Source: Tilletia caries
Taxonomy: Eukaryota > Basidiomycota > Exobasidiomycetes > Tilletiales > Tilletiaceae
DNA length: 64,000 bases
Direction of reading: 5' to 3'
NCBI GenBank assembly: GCA_032718865.1
Contig: JALUTQ010000003.1
Coordinates: forward strand, 1,518,001 to 1,582,000
Shown piece by piece: positions 58,102 through 64,000 of the stretch (the first letter of the stretch is position 1; each line of letters starts with the position of its first letter). The translations under genes and the position numbers were made by a program. The notes under the pieces are model-generated. The model ran no database searches, was not told where the DNA came from, and saw only the letters and a program-made list of their open reading frames with translations.

Positions 58102-60962
58102 ATGACCACAATGACGGTCAACCCAGCCAGTATCAGCGCATCCGCTGCCACGGCCACGGCCACGGCCGCAGTCACAACCACAACCCCAGCCACAGCCACA
58201 CCCTCCCGAAAACGCAAGTCATCATCGGCTTCCTCAGCTTCCCCAACAGCAGACTCAGAGGAAACCCCACCAAAGCCCGCAAAGTCATCACGAACGAGAC
58301 CAATGGACCCAGAACGAATCGCAAGATTAGAAGCAAGGCAGGCCAGAAATCGACTCTCGGCTCAGAACTCGAGAGACAAGAAGAAGGCTCACCTCGCCTC
58401 GCTCGAAACGGTCACCGATCGGCTGGTGAGGGAGAACAACGAGTACCAGGCACGGCTGGCGGAGGAAACTGCGCAGCGAACGGCCATCGAAAGTCAGCTC
58501 CGTCAGACTCAGCTCCAACTCCACGGTCTTGAGTCTCTCGTCAAACAGCTCCTGACCTCGTCGTCCTCGTCCGCCATCCTTCGCGCGTCACATGCTGTTG
58601 CACCCACCTCGCTCACCGCGGCCGACAAGTCCTCTACTACTACCACTACTACTTCCGCCACTCCTACACCATCATTAATGGCTTCCTCTTCCACTGGAAA
58701 CTCACAGCTATCCGTAGCAGCGCCGACCTCTACTGCTCAACTGCAACCTAAGCGCGACGCAACCTCTTCATCATTGCCCTCGCACTCTCTCCCATCCACA
58801 ACTACCCTCCACCTAACCTCCTCCTCCCCTTCTACCTCTTCTACTCTTGCCCTCTCCTCCTCTGGCCCAACTTCCATCACATCGACAACAACCACCGAAA
58901 ACACAACGACAACATCCTCAACGACTGACAACGCCAGCACTCGCCTCCCTGCAGCGGAGGCGACCTGCCGCGATGAACCCGTCTCCGTTGGATTTCCCCA
59001 AAGTCTATCGAATCAACAACACCTCCACACCACCACATACCACTCGTCCTCCTCAACGTCGTCATCGTCCCCTAGCGCAGCGCTCCCCGCCGAGCAGCAG
59101 CGCAAGTCGCAATCTTGCGACGTCACCCCTGTCTCTAGCAGGCAGGCGGATGACGGGACATTGACATCGAGAGTCGAAGGCAGTGCTCAAGTGGTGCAGG
59201 TGCAGATTCAACAGACTTCTCTCGATCATCATCATGATCATGATCAAGGGAACACTCAATCCGACGACCAAGACGATCTCGCATCAACACAATCGCAGGC
59301 CCGGCAGCGGGTGCTGCTGTCTGTTCCCAACCGGGACAGACAGAGTCGTCATCAGTCACAAGTTTGTCATCGTCAACAACCGGTGGCCCGTCTGTCGACG
59401 GAAATGGAATCAAGCTCGAAGAAGGAGCACAAGGCTCATCAACAGAAGGAGCAAAAGGCGCAGCGGGAGGACTCAGTGGAACGAGTGGATCCGAGTCCGA
59501 GCGCAAACCACAGCATGACGCAGGCGTCACTCTTAGTAGCACCCCATCAACATCAGCAGCAGCAGACGTCACCCATGGCAGCAGCACATTCAGCAACGAG
59601 TTCCTCTCTGGAAAAGGACTCCCCATCATCAATGAAACCCTCTTCAAGTCACTCTTCAACAACAACAGTAGTAGTAGTAGCGCATCCCAGTCCAGCTCAG
59701 GTAGCGGACTTGTCGTCCCAGGCAGTCACGACAGCTCATCACCACTCCCGGCGATCGTCGTCCCGTCGTCATCGACGACGAACTGGTTCAACAACAGCAA
59801 CATCGTCGGAAGTAGCCCGAGCCCGACGACGGCCGCGCTCCTCGCTCGGCCGGACCTCCTCGTGTCTCTGCTTGCCGCCGCTGAACAAGGTCAACAGCAA
59901 CAGCAACAGCAAGAACAAAATCAGTCCCTGTCGCAAATATCAACAAGCCCGGGCATGCTGGCGTCGTCAGCTCTCGGAGCGGGTGCCCATCTTGTCCCTC
60001 TTGCCGGTGTCGGAGCCGACAACAACAACGCCAACGAAAGCGGGAACGGCGACAACAAAGTGGCGCTTGCGGGTCAGGTTCCCGGCTCAGATCCTCTCTT
60101 TTCTCTCGGACCTTTGGGAGGAGGAGGTCAGGTATCTCTCGCCGGGCTCGGGCTCGGTGCACTTGGGCTCTACGACGGCCACCTCCTCGGAGGCGGCTCG
60201 GCAGTAGGTCTGACCGAGCAACAACAACAACAAGAGCAACAGCAAAGGAACGGCGGTGAAAGTGGAAGTGGTGGGATGGAAGAGAACGGGAACGGGAACT
60301 CGTCGGCATTCGAGACGCTCTTAGCCTCCTTCGCCGGCTCCAACCAAGCAGGAGTCGAGTCTGGTTCGGAGATGCCGATGATGATGGGCGGCGACAGCAG
60401 TGGTCTGATGGTACCCGACGAGAGCGAGAGTGATTTCTTCTTCCAGCAGCTCCTGCTCTCTTCTGGTACCAACAGTGACTCGATCGTCGCAGCATCTTCG
60501 GAGGGGACCATCATCGCCGGAGGAGGACTCCAGGAGGAGCATCATCATCAGCAAGGAGCGCAGGAACACGACCACCAGCTCGTCGTCCCGGAGCTGGGCG
60601 TCCTCTCCCCTACTCCCGGATCCATCCATCCGGAGGACGACCTCCTCGCCCACGCCGACGGAAGCGTCATCTTCTCCTCATCCTCCTCGTCCTCCTCATC
60701 ATCGACCTACTCAGCCTCCACCATCGGCTCGCCGTCCTCCTTCGATGCGGCGCCTCTCGGCGGCGGAGCTGGGAACGATGAAGACTTGGATATGGACATG
60801 AACGACATGTTTGACTTTGAGCTCGATCTGGAGCTCGAGATGCCTTCTGCTGATGCTGCTCACTCGGCTGACACTAGTGTCGGCGGTGAGGAGGAGCAGG
60901 TGGCCTCTACGTCTACGTCGTCGGTCCAACAAGTCGGAGAGGCGATCTCGCTCGCGGCCTGA
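58102..60962 (+). CDS. HAC1/XBP1/CIB1-type bZIP factor, two overlapping frames
   Basis: Predicted transcription factor of the unfolded protein response. Frame 1 (58102-60207, 701 codons) has a bZIP domain: basic region about residues 83-97 (NRLSAQNSRDKKK), the N-x-x-A-Q-x-x-R-D-K-K form of HAC1/XBP1, then a leucine zipper to about 152. The rest of frame 1 is low-complexity. Frame 2 is open from 59244 to 60962. It is Ser/Gly/Gln-rich and ends with a strongly acidic region (DEDLDMDMNDMFDFELDLEL) typical of an activation domain. No GTGAGT-class donor links the frames. A perfect Ire1-type hairpin (58941-58963) lies in frame 1 after the zipper. Removal of an intron of length 2 modulo 3 would fuse bZIP to the acidic tail: 834 or 831 residues for the two candidate 3' sites. 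The basic stress-switch design is known from yeast, animals and U. maydis; its use here is inference. Confidence 0.75.
58941..58963 (+). promoter_or_regulatory. Ire1-type splice-site hairpin (5' site)
   Basis: TCGCCTCC (58941-58948) pairs perfectly with GGAGGCGA (58956-58963) around the 7-nt loop CTGCAGC. This is the consensus Ire1 substrate: C-N-G^C-N-G-N in a 7-nt loop on a stable stem. Cleavage is expected between 58951 and 58952, just downstream of the leucine zipper coding region. Confidence 0.75.
59295..59317 (+). promoter_or_regulatory. Candidate 3' Ire1 site region
   Basis: Here frame 2 starts to look coding. GCAG-G-CCCG and CGGG-(TG)-CTGC can pair into a bulged stem with GCAG at the apex. 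CAG^CGG (59307/59308) and CTG^CTG (59316/59317) would each give an intron of correct phase (356 or 365 nt from 58952). Neither shows the canonical 7-nt loop, so the exact 3' site is unresolved. Confidence 0.35.
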
Positions 60963-61763
60963 AATGATCCCCCAACCATTTTTCCAAATTGTTCCCCATC
61001 CAACCACCCACCATTCAGCCCATTACCCAGTCCCAAAAACTCTGTCCCGGTTTCTGTGCCTTGTTGTCCGTTGTCTCTGTTGTGCACTCGTCGTTACTTC
61101 CAAAAGACTCAATGAGCATACCAAATCATTTCCCATGCCACTCTGAACGCCTGCCTGACCATTCCCCAACCGTGCAGAGGAGATGCGAAGCTCAAAAGGG
61201 ACGAAAGAAGCCCAGCATAGTTCGGTGGACGTGATCGTGTGGTGTGACAGGCAGTACCAAAAGTTGATACCAGGATGAAGAGGACAGGGGGGCTGAGCCC
61301 AGCTTAGTATTAAGGGAGGGGGGAGGAAGAAACACAGAGGCAGAGGAGGACCCGCCCCCCACCAAAGAACAGTGAGGATAAAAATGAAGACGAGAGAGCG
61401 CGCGAGAGAAATAAGTGGAGGCCATGATAAGGAAAAAAGGGAACATGAAGGAAGGCAAAAGGGTGAGAGAAGAGGGGAGTTTTGAAGCTTCGATCGAAGT
61501 GAAGAGCCAAGTTGCAGGCAGATATGAATTGAGAGCTGATGAACGGCGGCGGCGTCGGCGGAAGATTGAGGGTGACGTGCATAGAGACCGTCTCGCTAGC
61601 CGTGAGATGGTAAGAGAAGAAGGAGAAAGAAGAGGATGGGACCGGTGCGGAGAAAGGTTTGTTGGCCATAATCATGCAGTGATGAGGGTGGGTGCAGAGA
61701 TCGAGAGGATCGAAGAAGAAGAGTTGAAAAGTGGGGGCGAAGGAAGTGAGAAAGCAGGTGCCC
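60963..61763. other. Convergent 3' flanks
   Basis: Lies between the bZIP stop (plus) and the RasGAP stop (minus). It holds purine-rich sequence with no gene and probably both 3' untranslated regions. Confidence 0.45.
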
Positions 61764-64000
61764 CTACGTCGTCCCAGCATCGATGAGTCCGACCAGCAAG
61801 GCCGTCATCAACTTGGAAAGCGTCAGACGTTTGTAGTCCTTCAACGGCGTAAAGTTGCCGCAGTCGAGCAAGCTCGCATAGCCGCTCTCCTCCAGGTAGG
61901 CGCTCGGACCGCCGCGCAGCGTGGTCTCCATCGCCTGGGCAGAGAAAATCGGTTCGGACACGGCGACTTGGGCAATAGCATTGACGGCATCTAGGATTGG
62001 TGCCACTTGAGAGTTGATCGTGACCTCGCGCATACCCGGTGCAAGCGAATCATATCTGAGGGTAAGGATCCAGTCAAAGTCTGTGAGCATACATAAAAGT
62101 CGCCATACTGCAAGTGAGGAGGATATTACTCACAAGATAGACACAATTGCGGGAACCATGCGTGCCGAGTCGGCCAAGAAGCAGTACAGAAGTACCTTCT
62201 CCTGGTCCGACTCTGCATGTTGCAGCAGCGACGCAGCAAGGGTGACGACGAGAAGAGCAATTTTGTTGTCGAATGCGTCCAGATAGTTGAAAAGGCCATT
62301 ATTGTCCGTCTGACGCGTCTCGATCGCAGCCTTGACCTCCGTCTCCTTCACACCGGCCATCCTCAGCAGCTCGCCAAAGGCTTCCGGTTGCAACGCAGTC
62401 GGAAGCAGACCGACAAAAAAGCCCAGCTGAGCTTCGGAAATTCGGCCGTCCGCGGAACGAGGGTTGCCCTCGTGGTCGGAGGCGGTGAATTTGAGCAGCA
62501 TCTGAAGAAGGTCAATCGTAGCTTCCTTCGTGGACGGGTGTCGCAGCCCCCGCACGAGGAGAGCAGCCATCCCGAACGAGAAGTTGATTTCGAAGTCCAC
62601 GCCGCTTTCGTCGTCCATACGCCGGGCAGCCTCACGGAAGTCAAAGCGAGCGTCAATCAAGAAGGCGACGAGGTCCGGCTCGCCTTCTTCGACGTTCAAG
62701 TTGCGTTCCGAGATCGTCGCAATCGTCGTCCGCAGCAAATCCACGCCCACTTTGAACAGCGCGACATGGCCATACTGAATCACAGCCACGCCCAACCAGA
62801 ACATTTGGGGCAGGTAGCGCGAACGAGGCGGAAGAATTGAAACGACCTTGCTGAGACACGCGACGATGCTGATGATCGGCGCGTCGTTTCCGTTGTTCGC
62901 CCACTCCGTAAGGCTGCTTCGGAGCGACACCAGTATCTGATAGAGTAGATCGTCGTCAATCTCGCCCTGCGCCAGGCAGCCGAGCAGGACGAAGGCCCGT
63001 GATTGGATGATCGGATTGTACTGGAAAGCAGTGCTGGTGACCAGGCTTGTGAGCCGTGCTCGCCAGCTGTTCGCCGTGTCGATGGTCGGCGCCGCCATCT
63101 CCGCGATGCTGTACATAAGCATTGCCAGCTTTTCGATGGCTTCGTTGTCTGGCGAGTCTCGGATCACGGAGGTGGACGCGTTGAAAGCATCGATTTCGCC
63201 GCTCGGCAGACCGAAGACCTTTGTCACATCGTCTTCTGCGAAACGTTGAAGGAAGGCCCGTAGCTTGCTCAGCCCTTCTGCGGGTGCTGGAATAACGTCG
63301 GAGGCCTTTTTAGACTCCCGCACATCCTCTGTGCAGAGGGAATGCATCAAATTGATCGCTGTACCGTAGATCGCAGCCCGGGTCGCGTCGACACCATTAC
63401 CCGAAAGAAGTAGAATGATGTGTAGGAGTTCCGGGAGGTAGAGCATGACTTCGAGGCGGTTGGTGAATGATAGCATCATGTTCATGCGGACCAGCGTTTC
63501 AATCTCTTTCCACGCCACGTGCTCGTGCAGGCTCGCTGTTGAGCCTGCTTGCGCGCTGTGTGCAGTCTTCGCCACGACCTGCAGGAATCATTTGCGTGAG
63601 TGACGAAATCAAAGAAGATGGAGAGCGGCGCCTAACACTCACTCTTCTCAGCCGGGCCAGAAGCTTGCCTCGCAGATTGATCGACCCAAAGGACACCATG
63701 GTACCCAGGATCGCTTCGAACTGCTCTGTGTGGATGCCGGAGTCCATGGCCGCCTCTGAGAAGATCTCGAGGAACAGTGGGATAAGATCGTCGAGCTTGC
63801 TCAGGTACGACCATACCACTCTTTGCATGACCGCGTACATCTGTAGCACATCCTAGGTCAGCATTCCAGTTCTTTTTCATGACAAATTCTTCGCTTGCTC
63901 ACCTCCGGCTGCTTCGTCGTGATGTTGATCAGATGCGTGAAAATCTCCTTGATCCGTCTTTGATGTTCAGCATGTTGCTCCCGAGACGCGTGAGCAAAGC
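61764..64000 (-). CDS. IRA/neurofibromin-type Ras GTPase-activating protein, C-terminal part
   Basis: Negative regulator of Ras that stimulates GTP hydrolysis. Only the C-terminal part is in the window; the 5' end continues beyond 64000. Four exons are seen: 63903-64000 (partial), 63643-63852, 62134-63578 and 61764-62055, all in frame. The diagnostic neurofibromin/IRA segment AFQYNPIIQSRAFVLLG, followed by CLAQGEIDDDLLYQILVSLR, lies in the large exon. Upstream are helical repeats such as LPELLHIILLLSG and FEAILGTMVSFGSINLRGK. The protein ends after GFFVGLLPT..., LRYDSLAPGM and a short helical tail. The GAP catalytic domain (Arg finger) and Sec14-PH module would lie to the right of the window. 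Introns are 50-80 nt, GT-AG. Confidence 0.85.

Noticed and set aside
58952..59300. Conventional GT-AG intron joining the two bZIP frames
   Set aside because: No donor of the class used by the other genes here (GTGAGT, GTAAGT, GTACGT, GTCAGT) lies between the zipper and the frame switch.
58102..60207. Treating frame 1 alone as the complete bZIP protein
   Set aside because: It ends in low-complexity sequence without an activation domain, while the overlapping frame is longer, cleaner and acidic. It may still be the unspliced isoform.

Overview
This window is eukaryotic nuclear DNA from a fungus, most likely a basidiomycete. Nearly every gene is cut by short (about 50-90 nt) GT-AG introns whose donors are mostly GTGAGT, GTAAGT, GTACGT or GTCAGT. 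The gene set is fungal: SAGA Ada1/Hfi1, Snt2, a Pho85-type cyclin, Cox19 and an IRA/neurofibromin-type RasGAP. A transposase of a type widespread in basidiomycetes is also present. The intron density would suit Pucciniomycotina, but that placement is inference. Exon boundaries below were read by eye and checked by reading-frame arithmetic; there is no transcript or homology-search support.

Layout. 1-6.7 kb: no intact gene, only relics (a malate dehydrogenase fragment, a LINE 3' end, a dispersed repeat). 6.7-16.5 kb: hfi1 (minus), a microcephalin-like BRCT protein (plus) and a membrane-anchored PhoD-like phosphatase (plus). 16.5-20.3 kb: a gene-poor stretch with a 768-bp Tc1/mariner-type MITE. 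20.3-36.9 kb: the dense core, with a CLG1-like cyclin (plus), a WD40/DUF2415-like protein (minus), snt2 (plus), an NDUFAF3-like complex I assembly factor (plus) and cox19 (minus). 37-53.9 kb: accessory DNA holding a 789-bp hAT-like MITE, a kinase fragment, an unknown intact gene (minus), a frameshifted transposase and a broken Rdh54-type helicase 3' end. 54-64 kb: a Gln-rich single-pass membrane protein, a HAC1/XBP1/CIB1-type bZIP gene, and the 3' end of an IRA-type RasGAP running off the right edge.

Most notable: the bZIP gene at 58.1-61.0 kb is built from two long overlapping frames. The first carries the bZIP domain. The second carries an acidic C terminus. Just before the switch is a perfect 8-bp stem with a 7-nt CTG^CAGC loop, the textbook Ire1 cleavage hairpin. 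I read it as an unfolded-protein-response factor activated by cytoplasmic, spliceosome-independent splicing, with an intron much larger (about 356-365 nt) than the ones I know from basidiomycetes. The 5' site is strong and the 3' site is only a candidate.

A second theme is decay outside the core: at least five broken coding relics and two non-autonomous DNA transposons lie between intact housekeeping genes that read with no frameshift.
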